Assembly (NCBI RefSeq): GCF_020215705.1
Contig: NZ_JAIWNB010000038.1
Coordinates: forward strand, 19,836-83,835
Length of the DNA stretch: 64,000 bases
Direction of reading: 5' to 3'
Source of the DNA: Nonomuraea aurantiaca
GTDB taxonomy: Bacteria; Actinomycetota; Actinomycetes; Streptosporangiales; Streptosporangiaceae
The translations under genes were made by a program, and so were the position numbers. Shown one piece after another: positions 53,940 through 62,799 of the stretch (position 1 is its first letter; every line of letters starts with the position of its first letter). The notes beneath the pieces were generated by a model, which made no database searches, was not told the DNA's origin, and was given only the letters and a program-made list of their open reading frames with translations.

Positions 53940-53953
53940 GGGACTTACGGCCC
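53940..53953. promoter_or_regulatory. DevR-type box, GGGACTTACGGCCC
   Basis: Preceded by TT as in the mycobacterial consensus, 65 bases upstream of the CBS-BON start at 54019. Confidence 0.74.
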
Positions 53954-54018
53954 TACCAGGCGCACTGCCGCGGGGCTGTGATGAAGACAACAGAACAGCC
54001 GACGAGAAGGGCTGACCC

Positions 54019-54702
54019 GTGAAGCACAGGACCGTCGCCGACGTGATGACCGCCGCAGTCATCACGGTCACCGCGAGAACCCCGTTCAAGGACATCGCCG
54101 AGACCTTGATCGCCGGCGGCATCAGCGCCGTCCCGGTGGTCGACGACGACGGCCACGTCATCGGCATGGTGTCCGAGGCCGATCTGCTCCGCAAGGAGGA
54201 GTTTCGCGAGCAGTTCTACCGCGAGGGCTACCAGCCGCCGCTGCGCGCCCGGCTGCGCCACCCCAAAGGCAAGAAGAAGGCCGCCGGTGACACCGCGGCC
54301 GAGCTGATGACCAGCCCGCCGATCACCGTCTCACCCCAGGCCCCGGCCGTCCTGGCCGCCCGGCTGATGGACTCCCACGACGTCAAACGGCTCGCGGTCG
54401 TCGACCAGGACGGCCGCCTGGTCGGCATCGTCTCCCGCCGCGACCTGATCAAGCTGTTCCTGCGCAGCGACGACGACATCGCCACCGAAGTGCGCGAGGA
54501 CATCCTCGACCGGGGGCTGTGGGTGGATACCTCCGGCGTCCTCGTCCAGGTACGCCAGGGCGTGGTGACGCTGAGCGGCCAGATGGACCGCAAGACCGAG
54601 ACCGCGATCGCCGTCCGCATGACCCAGCGGGTCAATGGTGTGGTCGACGTCATCGACGAGCTCACCTGGAAGCACGACGACTCCAAGTGGGAGGCCAGAT
54701 AG
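54019..54702 (+). CDS. CBS-CBS-BON domain protein (copy D)
   Basis: The 227-residue protein has CBS 1 (5-60), the QPPLRARLRHP linker, CBS 2 (85-140) and BON (155-210). It is most like copy C. The GTG start at 54019 follows GAGAAGG. It is followed after 2 bases by a second CBS gene, so the two form an operon under the box at 53940. Confidence 0.88.
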   Translation: MKHRTVADVMTAAVITVTARTPFKDIAETLIAGGISAVPVVDDDGHVIGMVSEADLLRKEEFREQFYREGYQPPLRARLRHPKGKKKAAGDTAAELMTSPPITVSPQAPAVLAARLMDSHDVKRLAVVDQDGRLVGIVSRRDLIKLFLRSDDDIATEVREDILDRGLWVDTSGVLVQVRQGVVTLSGQMDRKTETAIAVRMTQRVNGVVDVIDELTWKHDDSKWEAR

Positions 54703-54704
54703 TC

Positions 54705-55301
54705 ATGCTCGTGCGCGAGGTCATGAGCGGCCCGGCCATCACCGTCCGCCGCACCGACCCGGTTCGGCAGGCCGTCCGGACGCTGCACGACCATGGCATC
54801 ACCGCGGCCCCCGTCACGGATGACGCCGACCGCCTGGTCGGCGTGGTCAGCGAGCTCGACCTGCTGCCATGGGCCTCCACCGACCAGGGCGACGACCCTG
54901 ACGTGGTGCTGGCCTGCGCCGGGGATGTGCCCACGTTGGAGACCCTCGCGGCCGCCGCGCTGCTGGGCGAGCATCTGCCCAAGCTGAAGGTGCGCGTCCT
55001 CCCCGAGCCAGCGAGTGGGCCTGGCCCACCTGATCACCGGCCGCCTGATGCCCGCCACCGTCTCAGCCGGTGGCGGGCATCTCCGTGGTCGCAGCCATCT
55101 TCAGGGGAGGTCCTAGAGCAAGGGCGGGACGACGATGAGGTCTTCCTTGTCGAAGGTCAACTCGCTGACGACGTCCACGACGCCCTCCACGCCGCGGATC
55201 GACTCCACGAGGGCGACGGCCTGCAAGTTCCGCTCGACCCTGCCACCGAGCGTCACGACGCCCTGGTCGAGCTCGATCGCGAACGCCTCGCGATCCGGTA
55301 G
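54705..55301 (+). CDS. CBS-domain protein, C-terminal part probably frameshifted
   Basis: The frame begins MLVREVMSGPAITVRRTDPV and has one complete CBS domain to about residue 60 (VGVVSELDLL). The rest does not look like the second CBS domain and reads through a perfect hairpin at 55047-55081 into the coding region of the convergent gene. The true end is therefore probably near 54890-55040 and the original C-terminus was lost. Confidence 0.5.
   Translation: MLVREVMSGPAITVRRTDPVRQAVRTLHDHGITAAPVTDDADRLVGVVSELDLLPWASTDQGDDPDVVLACAGDVPTLETLAAAALLGEHLPKLKVRVLPEPASGPGPPDHRPPDARHRLSRWRASPWSQPSSGEVLEQGRDDDEVFLVEGQLADDVHDALHAADRLHEGDGLQVPLDPATERHDALVELDRERLAIR
55047..55081. terminator. Perfect 14-bp hairpin terminator
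   Basis: 55047-55060 pairs with 55068-55081, loop TCTCAGC, between the plus-strand CBS operon and the minus-strand CBS-BON gene. Confidence 0.82.
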
Positions 55302-55769
55302 CAGCGCGGTGATGTCCGCTATCAGGTCGGCGGCCGGACGGGTGAAGACCCGCAGTACGTCACGCTGATGCAGCGTGCCGATGATGCGCCCGGTGACCGG
55401 GTCGATCACGGGCAGTTGCTTGACGCGCTTGTCGTGCATGAGCCGCGCCGCGTCGCGGACGGACGCGCCGGGCGTGACGGTGATCGCCGGAGTGGTCATG
55501 AGCTCTTCCGCTTTGGTGCCCGCGGCCTTGTGGTGTTCCTGGCGCTGATGGCGCGACTCGAAGATGGAGACGCTGTGCCGTACGGTGTCGGTCTCCTTCA
55601 GCAGCAGATCTTCTTCGGAGACCACGCCCACGGGCCGCCGGTCGGCGTCGATCACGGTGACCGCGCCGACGGCGTAGCGCTTCATCGCGCCTACGATCTC
55701 GGCGAACGGCGCGTCTTCGAGGACGGCGATGGCCACGCGTCCCATGACGTCCTTGACCTCGATTGTCAT
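55113..55769 (-). CDS. CBS-CBS-BON domain protein (copy E, divergent)
   Basis: The 218-residue protein has CBS 1 (3-60), CBS 2 (about 90-150; VKQLPVIDPVTGRIIGTLHQRDVLRVF) and BON (155-210; LDQGVVTLGGRVERN). It is clearly more distant from copies A-D. The start at 55769 follows GAGGTGAGG. A DevR-type box lies about 77 bases upstream. Confidence 0.86.
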   Translation of the reverse strand: MTIEVKDVMGRVAIAVLEDAPFAEIVGAMKRYAVGAVTVIDADRRPVGVVSEEDLLLKETDTVRHSVSIFESRHQRQEHHKAAGTKAEELMTTPAITVTPGASVRDAARLMHDKRVKQLPVIDPVTGRIIGTLHQRDVLRVFTRPAADLIADITALLPDREAFAIELDQGVVTLGGRVERNLQAVALVESIRGVEGVVDVVSELTFDKEDLIVVPPLL

Positions 55770-55845
55770 CGTCCTCACCTCTCCTTCACCTCCCACGGTC
55801 CGCTCCAGCGGCGCCGGTCGGTAGCGGCGAACGTCCCCCAGCGCA

Positions 55846-55859
55846 GGGGCCTAGGTCCT
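55846..55859. promoter_or_regulatory. DevR-type box, GGGGCCTAGGTCCT
   Basis: Symmetric site upstream of CBS-BON copy E. Confidence 0.58.
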
Positions 55860-56152
55860 GACCTGCGGCGTCACCTCGACAGCGGGCTGGCGGTCGTGTT
55901 CTGTCCGACCTCGCCATGGGTAGCGTCCTGACATGGCTTGCTTGAAGCGCTCCTCGCGGCCAAGGGCGGGGGTTCCAGCCGGCTCGGGCTCCATCTGGGC
56001 GGCGGCCTGGGCTGCTGCTGCTTGGGGCTTGGCCTTCCGGCCCACGCCAAACCGCACACTCACTCTGGGCTGTCTGTGCTCCGCCCTCTCGGCGGTGAGG
56101 TTCTACTCGGCGGCGTTCACGTCGGCGTGCTTGATGTGTCCGCGAGCCGGTC
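55860..56152. other. Intergenic stretch with a trace of a Usp gene
   Basis: The minus strand encodes DRQPAVEVTPQVRT, like the middle of the Usp at 3035-3379 (ERQPAVEVTTQ). No other part of that gene survives. The rest is Ala/Pro-rich frame without similarity, and no promoter for the next gene was recognised. Confidence 0.3.
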
Positions 56153-59050
56153 ATGAACCCATGGGTCCTGTCCTACGGGGGTTTCGACCCGGCCTCCGAG
56201 GGGTTGCGTGAGGCGCTGTGCACGCTGGGCAACGGCCGGTTCGCCACGCGCGGCGCGACTCCTGACGGCGAGTTTCGGACTCCGGGCACCTACGTCGCGG
56301 GGTGCTATGACCGGCTGGACTCCATCGTCGCGGGGCGGACGGTGACCAACGAGGATCTGGTCAACCTGCCTGACTGGCTGCCCCTCACCTTCGCTGTCCC
56401 CGGCTCGGACTGGTTCCGCTCTGAACGCGCTGACTTGCTGGACTACCGCCAGGAGCTCGACATGCACCGCGGGATCCTGCATCGGACGCTGCGCTGGCGC
56501 GACGAGTCGGGCCGCATCACCGCGGTACGGCAACGCCGCTTGGTCTCCATGGCCGACCCGCGCCTGGCCGCCCTGGAAACCACCTTCACCACCGAGAACT
56601 GGTCGGGCCCGCTCCGCGTCCGCGCCACCCTGGACGGCAGGGTCACCAACAGCGGCGTGGCCCGCTACCGCGACCTGCGCGGCGACCACCTCACCTGCCA
56701 TGACACCGGCGACCAGAACGGCCTCGCCTGGCTGACCGCCCTCACCCGCTCCTCCCAAATCACCGTGGCGCTCGCCTCCCGTACCGACGCCGCCATCCCC
56801 GCCCACGAGGTGATCCGCGAAGGGAACCGGATCAGCACGGAACACGTGCTCGACCTCGCGCAGGGCGTACCCGCCACGTTGACCAAGACCGTGGCCTTGG
56901 TGACCTCGCGCGACTGCGCCGTTCACGACGCCCGCTCCGCGGCGATCCGCGCCGTACGGCTGGCGCCGCGTTTCGACACGCTGGTGGCCCAGCACACGGC
57001 GGCCTGGGAGCGGCTGTGGCATCGCGCCCGGGTCGATGTGGACGGCCCGGAGCTGTCGCAGATCGTTCACCTGCATGTCTTCCATCTGCTGCAGACGCTC
57101 TCTCCGCACACCGCTGACCTGGACGTCGGTGTGCCCGCCCGTGGCCTGCACGGCGAGGCTTATCGGGGGCACGTGTTCTGGGACGAGCTGTTCGTGCTGC
57201 CCTGGCTGAACCTGCGCTTCCCCGAGACCTCGCTCGGCCTGCTGCGTTACCGGTGGCGGCGGCTGCCCGAAGCCAGGGCGGCGGCCCGGGCGGCCGGATA
57301 CGACGGGGCGATGTTCCCCTGGCAAAGCGCCAGCGACGGACGCGAACAGACCCAGACCCTGCACCTCAACCCCGTCTCGGGCCGTTGGCTTGCGGACGCT
57401 TCCCACCTGCAGCGGCACATCGGCCTGGCCATCGCCTACAACGTCTGGCAGCACCACCTGGCGACCGGCTCGATGCCGCCGTGGTGCGCGGAACTGCTGA
57501 TCGACATCGCCAGGTTCTTCGCCTCACTAGCCGTGCTCGACCCCACATCGGGACGATACGAGATCCGCGGCGTCATGGGACCCGACGAGTACCACGAGCG
57601 CTACCCGGGAGCCGGCTCCCCCGGCCTGGCCAACAACGCCTACACCAACGTCATGACCGTGTGGCTGCTGCTGCGCGCCCGAGACACCCTGGACCTGCTG
57701 CCCGAACTCGCGGTCTCCGCGCAGGAGCGGGCCCGCTGGGACGACATCACCCGCCGCATGCGGGTCGACTTCCACGACGGCGTGGTCAGCCAGTTCACCG
57801 GTTACGCCGACCTGCTGGAGCTGGACTGGGCACGCTACCGCGGCGTGCGCCGCCTCGACCGGGCCTTGGAGGCCGACGGTGACGACGTCAACCGCTACAA
57901 GGCGGCCAAGCAGGCCGACACCCTGATGCTGTGCTACCTGCTCACCTCCGACGAGCTGGTGGGGATCCTGAACCGGCTGGGCTATCCGGTCGAGCCCAGC
58001 CTGATCCCCCGCATGGTCGGCTACTACCTCAACCGCACCAGCCACGGCTCCACCCTCAGCGCCGTCGTGCACGCCTGGGTGCTCGCCCGCTCCGACCGGG
58101 CCCGGTCCTGGCAGTTCTTCGCCGAGGCGCTGTTCAGCGACATCAAGGACGTCCAGCACGGCACCACCGCCGAGGGCATCCACCTCGGCGCCATAGCCGG
58201 CACCCTCGACCTCCTGCAGCGCTGCTACCTGGGTCTGGAGATCCACCCGCTGCTTCCCGACCGGCTCGGCGTCCTGTCCATGCCGATCCGCTTCTGCGGC
58301 ACCCAGCTCTTCATCGACGCCGACCAACGGCAGGCACGCATCAACGGAGCGCCAAGACCGGCCTTCATCACCAGCATGCAAGGAGAACCGATCATGACAG
58401 CCACAGGCGACCTCGGACGTCGCATCGCCCATCACCGCGAACGCCTCGGCCTGACCCTCGAACAGGTCGCCGACCTCACGGACATGTCACCTGGCTACCT
58501 CCAATACCTGGAGGAACAACCCGGCATTCCCACCGCCGAGTCCATGTACCGCCTGGCCGGAGCCTTGGAGACCACCGTCGACGACCTCCTCGGCGGAGGC
58601 ATCGACCAGCCACCCGGCCGCGGCCGCGCCAAGGCGGCGCCGACACTGGAGAGCCTGGACCGCGACGAATGCCTCAAGCTGATCGAGCCCGGCGGCATCG
58701 GGCGGGTCGCCTTCAACGGCTCCAACGGCCCCACCGTGCTGCCCGTCAACTACAAAGTGCGCCACGGCTCCATCGTCTTCCGCACCGCGACGGGCGGCCC
58801 CATGGACCAGGACCTGCGCACCGGCCAGGAAGGCGTGGAGATCAAGATCGGCTTCGAGGTGGACCGGATCGACGAGGCCCAGCGCGAAGGGTGGAGCGTG
58901 CTCATCCAGGGCCCCGCCCACCACGTCTCGCCCGACGAGCTGTCGGAAGTCACCGACGCCGGCGTCACCCCATGGGCAGGCGGCGAACGCGACCTCTACG
59001 TCCGCATCACCCCGCACCAGATCACCGGCCGCCGCATCCACCACCTTTGA
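56153..59050 (+). CDS. GH65 glycoside phosphorylase/hydrolase fused in frame to an HTH-PPOX protein
   Basis: Residues 1-747 are a GH65 enzyme (trehalose/kojibiose/maltose phosphorylase group). The general-acid Glu479 lies in MGPDEYHERY, and the phosphate-site loop reads TSHGSTLS. The C-terminal beta domain ends about 25 residues early. Then, without a stop, an HTH (RRIAHHRERLGLTLEQVA) and a PPOX barrel follow, about 75% like the protein at 3505. AAGGAG followed by ATG at 58394 is a complete internal start, so a separate 218-residue PPOX protein is probably also made. Most likely a deletion removed the GH65 stop codon. Confidence 0.82.
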   Translation: MNPWVLSYGGFDPASEGLREALCTLGNGRFATRGATPDGEFRTPGTYVAGCYDRLDSIVAGRTVTNEDLVNLPDWLPLTFAVPGSDWFRSERADLLDYRQELDMHRGILHRTLRWRDESGRITAVRQRRLVSMADPRLAALETTFTTENWSGPLRVRATLDGRVTNSGVARYRDLRGDHLTCHDTGDQNGLAWLTALTRSSQITVALASRTDAAIPAHEVIREGNRISTEHVLDLAQGVPATLTKTVALVTSRDCAVHDARSAAIRAVRLAPRFDTLVAQHTAAWERLWHRARVDVDGPELSQIVHLHVFHLLQTLSPHTADLDVGVPARGLHGEAYRGHVFWDELFVLPWLNLRFPETSLGLLRYRWRRLPEARAAARAAGYDGAMFPWQSASDGREQTQTLHLNPVSGRWLADASHLQRHIGLAIAYNVWQHHLATGSMPPWCAELLIDIARFFASLAVLDPTSGRYEIRGVMGPDEYHERYPGAGSPGLANNAYTNVMTVWLLLRARDTLDLLPELAVSAQERARWDDITRRMRVDFHDGVVSQFTGYADLLELDWARYRGVRRLDRALEADGDDVNRYKAAKQADTLMLCYLLTSDELVGILNRLGYPVEPSLIPRMVGYYLNRTSHGSTLSAVVHAWVLARSDRARSWQFFAEALFSDIKDVQHGTTAEGIHLGAIAGTLDLLQRCYLGLEIHPLLPDRLGVLSMPIRFCGTQLFIDADQRQARINGAPRPAFITSMQGEPIMTATGDLGRRIAHHRERLGLTLEQVADLTDMSPGYLQYLEEQPGIPTAESMYRLAGALETTVDDLLGGGIDQPPGRGRAKAAPTLESLDRDECLKLIEPGGIGRVAFNGSNGPTVLPVNYKVRHGSIVFRTATGGPMDQDLRTGQEGVEIKIGFEVDRIDEAQREGWSVLIQGPAHHVSPDELSEVTDAGVTPWAGGERDLYVRITPHQITGRRIHHL
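58394..59050 (+). CDS. HTH-PPOX protein (copy 2), internal start within the fused frame
   Basis: The 218-residue protein is MTATGDLGRRIAHH, then GYLQYLEEQPGIP, then the PPOX motifs GRVAFNGSNGP, LPVNYK and FEVDRIDEAQREGW. It matches copy 1 (3505-4167) along its length. AAGGAG 8 bases before this ATG supports translation from here. FMN/F420 binding and a regulatory HTH are inferred from family features. Confidence 0.75.
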   Translation: MTATGDLGRRIAHHRERLGLTLEQVADLTDMSPGYLQYLEEQPGIPTAESMYRLAGALETTVDDLLGGGIDQPPGRGRAKAAPTLESLDRDECLKLIEPGGIGRVAFNGSNGPTVLPVNYKVRHGSIVFRTATGGPMDQDLRTGQEGVEIKIGFEVDRIDEAQREGWSVLIQGPAHHVSPDELSEVTDAGVTPWAGGERDLYVRITPHQITGRRIHHL

Positions 59051-59063
59051 CGGTCATGCTCCA

Positions 59064-59077
59064 GGGCCGAAGGTCCC
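59064..59077. promoter_or_regulatory. DevR-type box, GGGCCGAAGGTCCC
   Basis: Follows the PPOX stop by 13 bases; no intact gene begins downstream, so it is either a relict or serves the small frame at 59214. Confidence 0.62.
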
Positions 59078-59109
59078 CTTCCCAGAAGGGTGAAGCAACC
59101 GATCCCCAA

Positions 59110-59123
59110 GGGTCCTTCGAGCC
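59110..59123. promoter_or_regulatory. DevR-type box, GGGTCCTTCGAGCC
   Basis: Second box 46 bases after the first, matching the two-box layout seen before intact genes. Confidence 0.5.
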
Positions 59124-59213
59124 CCGCGGAGAGGACTTACGCATCTGCTCGGGCGCCGGGCGGCGCGGCAGAGTTGGCATCACACCAACGACGTGCCGGA
59201 GGAGCTGACTGAG

Positions 59214-59309
59214 ATGCGGACCACCCAGATCACCATGCGCCCGAAGCCAGCACGACCTCGACCGGAGATCGACCGCCGCACTCCGTCCGGGCGGCCCCTT
59301 CCGTTCTAA
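59214..59309 (+). CDS. Possible 31-residue frame behind two DevR-type boxes
   Basis: A GGAGG ribosome site is followed by ATGCGGACCACC, the same first codons as CBS-BON copy C, then an Arg/Pro-rich tail and a stop. This looks like the promoter, leader and first codons of a deleted regulon gene more than a functional peptide. Confidence 0.3.
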   Translation: MRTTQITMRPKPARPRPEIDRRTPSGRPLPF

Positions 59310-59344
59310 ACGCCACGGTCCAAACGCCACACCGCGAGCCTGAA

Positions 59345-59818
59345 TCACCCTTCCTCGACGGGCTGTACGAAGACGCCGCCCGCGTGCAAGGGAAGGCGGC
59401 GACCGCTGATCTCGTGCAGGGGCAACCGCACGAACACCGGCTCGGTCATCGCGGCCCACGGAGCCCCGATCAACTGCTCCAGACAACTGACCTGCCCACG
59501 GTCGGTGATGACTTCGGCCCGACCGCTCAGCACGACGCTCCAACCCGCGTGCAACGCGGGCTCCACATCGTCCGCCTCGAAGACCAGAGGCACGCCGTGT
59601 TGGATGGCGTCAAGCTTGCCGCCCCGCGCGGTCCTGAACACGATGCTGTCACCGTCCAGCACGAAGTTGACCGGCACGACCTTCAGATCATTGCCGGATG
59701 CCGCCCAGGCAACACGACCGATGACGACCGTCGACAGCAGCGCCAGGCAGGCATCACGGTCCAGGGTCTCGATAGGATCTGCGGGCCTCGATCGCCTTTC
59801 CTGCCGCTCCATCCACAC
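59345..59818 (-). CDS. PPOX-family flavin-binding protein
   Basis: The 157-residue split-barrel protein has LDRDACLALLSTVVIGRVAW, then VVPVNFVLDGDSIVFRTA and LVFEADDVEPALHAGWSV. It is a paralogue of the proteins at 7114 and 46644. A start inside the first 15 residues is also possible. No DevR-type box was found upstream. Confidence 0.82.
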   Translation of the reverse strand: MWMERQERRSRPADPIETLDRDACLALLSTVVIGRVAWAASGNDLKVVPVNFVLDGDSIVFRTARGGKLDAIQHGVPLVFEADDVEPALHAGWSVVLSGRAEVITDRGQVSCLEQLIGAPWAAMTEPVFVRLPLHEISGRRLPLHAGGVFVQPVEEG

Positions 59819-59829
59819 AGCGTCTCATG

Positions 59830-60900
59830 CGGTCCGTCAGCCGTACTCTTGGCCTCGCCGCTCTGTATCCCATGCGACAGATTCCCGGCTCGGTGGAGGT
59901 TGCCGGGCTGGTCCCCGGCGACGTCGTCGAACTACGGCTGGGCGAGATCCTGCCGGCCGACCTGCGGTTGATCTCGGTGACCGACCTGGAATGTGAGGAG
60001 TCGGCGCTAACGGGCGAGTCGCTGCCGACGGCCAAGGCCACGGAGCCGACCGGCGCGAACACCGCCCTCGCCGAGCTAACCTGCGGCGCGCTGATGGGCG
60101 TCGTACGCGAGGGCTCGGGCACCGGCGTCGTGGTGGCCACCGGGGCCGCGCCGCGTTCGGAAAGATCGCGCTCGCGCTTGGTGAGCGTCACCCGAGACCG
60201 AGTTCCAGACAGGGCTGCGCCGCTTCTCCATGCTGCTGGTGCGCGTCGCCGCCGTGCTCACCAGCACGATCTTCATCATCAACGTGGTCTTGCAGCGGCC
60301 GGTCGTCGACGCGCTGCTGTCCTCCCTGGCGATCGCAGGGGGCATCTCCCCCAGTTGCTGCCGGCGGTCGTCTCCACCAGCCTGGCCGCCAGCAGCCGGC
60401 GGCTCGCCCGGCACAAGGTACTCGTCATGCGCCTGGTGTGCATCGAGAGTCTGGGTGACGTGGAGGTGCTGTTCACTGACACGACGGGCACCCTCACCGA
60501 GGGTCGCATCAGCTTCATGTGCGGCGTGGACGCGGCCGGGCACGTCGGCGAGGAACCGCTGGAGCTCGGCCTGCTGCGCGACGAGGCCATCGTTGACCCC
60601 GATGCCGGGCGGGGACAGGTGGTCGGCGGCAACCCTCTGGACCTGGCTCTGTGGAACTCACCCGCCGCTGCCACCTTGCACGAGCAGCTGGGCCGCTACC
60701 GGCGGCTGGCCCTTGTGCCCTTCGCCTCATCGAGCTCGGCAAGCGCTGGTTCTACCGCAACGCTCCCGAGGTCGCGCGCCACCGCGAACCGCCTCACGCT
60801 CACCGCATCCACCGCAGAGCCAGCCGCTTCACCGTCGCAAGCACCTCCTTGCCGCGCAAAGCCACGACGGCGCCCGCCGGGCAATAGCCAACCAACAGCC
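59830..60900 (+). pseudogene. P-type cation ATPase, decayed
   Basis: The frame begins within the actuator domain (VEVAGLVPGDVVELRLGEIL, then SALTGESLP) with no N-terminus, shifts frame near 60150 and returns near 60370. It shows the phosphorylation site as FTDTTGTLTEG: the catalytic motif DKTGT has become DTTGT. It shifts again at about 60725 and lacks the hinge and last helices. It is a P2 or P3 (Mg2+)-type pump in decay. Confidence 0.82.
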
Positions 60901-61028
60901 GCTCCTTGATCAGACCAGCCCGCGGGTTACCCCACCTGTCAGTGCCGACCGCGTTACACATCCCGCCGCCACGAACTCCAGGCGGGCCGACCGATCAGCG
61001 GTGGCCTCGCAACGAGGCAGTCGCCGAC

Positions 61029-61042
61029 GGGACTTTCGGTGG
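61029..61042. promoter_or_regulatory. Orphan DevR-type box, GGGACTTTCGGTGG
   Basis: One perfect half-site at the 3' end of the minus-strand gene at 61043; no gene start faces it. Confidence 0.4.
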
Positions 61043-61816
61043 CTATCGGAACAGGGCGTCGTCGATGGTGAAGCGGATGAACTCGCTCTTGGTCCACCGA
61101 TCTGTGCCAGGCCACCAGCCTCCGGACAGGTAGGCCGGAATGGTGAACCCGTCGAACTCGATCTCGCGCCCGCACTCCACCCCGAACACGTGGTCGCGGT
61201 AGCGGCCCTCCCCGGGATCTCCCCACCGGGAGATCGTGACGCGCTCCAACGCGCCGCTGGGCGCGACGGTCAGGGTCACGTCGTGATCCTCGGGCCCTAC
61301 GGGAAGGCTGGCGATGGCTTGGCGGTCGTCGATCGACTTCCACCGCACCCTCGGGTCGAGTGCGGCGGCGGGCGCCATGACGAACTCGCAGGCCAGTCGG
61401 CCGGCGGCACTTCTGGTGATGTCCGGACCAGCCCCGGACATCACGGGGATGACATCCAGCAGCCGCCAGCGCATCTCCCCCTGGCCCGCCCGATAGCGGT
61501 CGAACCCGTGCACGGGCAACAGTCCCAGGTAGGCGGTGGCCGACCAGACGAAGCCCTCCATCGGCAGGAGTACCTGCTGGGCGCGGAAGTCGCGCCAGGT
61601 GTTGAGCCGGATGGAGCCGTGCATGTCCAGCACCACCGCGCGCAGCAGGGGTGTCCCCGGAGCGATGGCGTGCAGCACCCAGCGTCGAGCCGGTTCTGGC
61701 AGGTGGCCGGCCTGTGCCGGGTCGAACTCCTGGGCGTCCTTGGTCTGCGCCTGCAGGAGGTCCCAGTCGTGACAGGCCGTCTCGGTCATGTACGGCGGGG
61801 CGACGATGACGCTCAT
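61043..61816 (-). CDS. DUF6544/DUF6920-type conserved protein
   Basis: The 257-residue protein is of a family I recognise only by pattern: PEPARRWVLHAIAPGTPLL, then MHGSIRL, FVWSATAYLG, and the C-terminal VFGVECGREIEFDGFTIPA with WWPGTDRW. Function unknown. The ATG overlaps the Usp stop (ATGA), so it is co-translated with the Usp gene and probably shares its regulation. Confidence 0.72.
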   Translation of the reverse strand: MSVIVAPPYMTETACHDWDLLQAQTKDAQEFDPAQAGHLPEPARRWVLHAIAPGTPLLRAVVLDMHGSIRLNTWRDFRAQQVLLPMEGFVWSATAYLGLLPVHGFDRYRAGQGEMRWRLLDVIPVMSGAGPDITRSAAGRLACEFVMAPAAALDPRVRWKSIDDRQAIASLPVGPEDHDVTLTVAPSGALERVTISRWGDPGEGRYRDHVFGVECGREIEFDGFTIPAYLSGGWWPGTDRWTKSEFIRFTIDDALFR

Positions 61817-62679
61817 GATCGCCGCCAAGGAGTCTGTACCACGGCCACCGGACAGCGAGCCCGGTGCAGGACACCGTGGCTGACCGACCCGAGTGCCGCC
61901 GAGGCGAAGCCGCCCAGTCCGCGTGATCCGACCACCACGAGCGCCGCCTTCTCGGACGCCCTGGCCAGGACCGGGACCGGGTGCCCTGGGACGATCGACT
62001 CGATCATCTCGACGTCCGGGTACTTCTCGTGCCACAGCGCCAGGCGCAGCCGGATCTCCGCCGCCTCGTCGCCCAGCGCCCCGGCCAAGAGCGGGCCGCA
62101 CCCCGAGGGCTGTGGGGCGAGCATCGGTGTCCTGTGGCCGTACACGACACGCACCGGTGTGCGCCGCGCCCCGGCTTGTTCCAGGGCGTATTCCAGCGCC
62201 GACTCCGCGAACGGGGAGCCGTCGAAGCCGACGACGATCTCACGGTGCCCGTCGGGGACGGGCATCCGGACGATGACCACCGGGCTGTGCGCGTGCCCGG
62301 CCAGACCGAGCCCGACCGAGCCCAGCACCAGTCCGGCGAACCCGCCGAGACCTCTGCTGCCCACCACCACGCTGTCGGCCGTCTCCGACTCGCTCTTCAG
62401 CCGCTCGATCACCGCGCCCGTGACCAGAGCCGTTGAGACCTCCAGCGTGGGGGTGAGCCTCCGTACCTGGTCGGCGGCCTTGTCGAGCAGGTACGTGCAC
62501 CGCTCGGTCAGAGTCTGCCGGTCACTGGCCGCGGTGGGCGGATGCTCCGCCGCCCAGGGCTCGCGCACGAGCACGATCCGCAGGGGAAGCCCTCTACGTG
62601 AGGCGTCGTCAGCGGCCCAGCCGAGCGCCGAACCGGCCGATGGCGATCCGTCCACGCCGACAACGATCGGTCTGCTCAT
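61813..62679 (-). CDS. Universal stress protein, two Usp domains
   Basis: The 288-residue protein has two well-kept Usp domains: IVVGVDGS with GSRGLGGFAGLVLGSVG, and IVVGFDGS with GSRGLGGFASAALGSVSHGV, so both ATP sites look intact. The start at 62679 follows GGAGG. DevR-type boxes at 62807-62842 lie upstream. It forms an operon with the downstream DUF6544-type gene. Confidence 0.9.
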   Translation of the reverse strand: MSRPIVVGVDGSPSAGSALGWAADDASRRGLPLRIVLVREPWAAEHPPTAASDRQTLTERCTYLLDKAADQVRRLTPTLEVSTALVTGAVIERLKSESETADSVVVGSRGLGGFAGLVLGSVGLGLAGHAHSPVVIVRMPVPDGHREIVVGFDGSPFAESALEYALEQAGARRTPVRVVYGHRTPMLAPQPSGCGPLLAGALGDEAAEIRLRLALWHEKYPDVEMIESIVPGHPVPVLARASEKAALVVVGSRGLGGFASAALGSVSHGVLHRARCPVAVVQTPWRRS

Positions 62680-62799
62680 CGTCGTCCTCCTTCGGGCCTT
62701 CTCCGCCGGATGCGGCGCACGCCCCTCGTTCACGGTGACTTCGACGTCCTTCACCGGTTCCGATTCCCACACCTCCAGCACACACCTACCGGCCTACGT

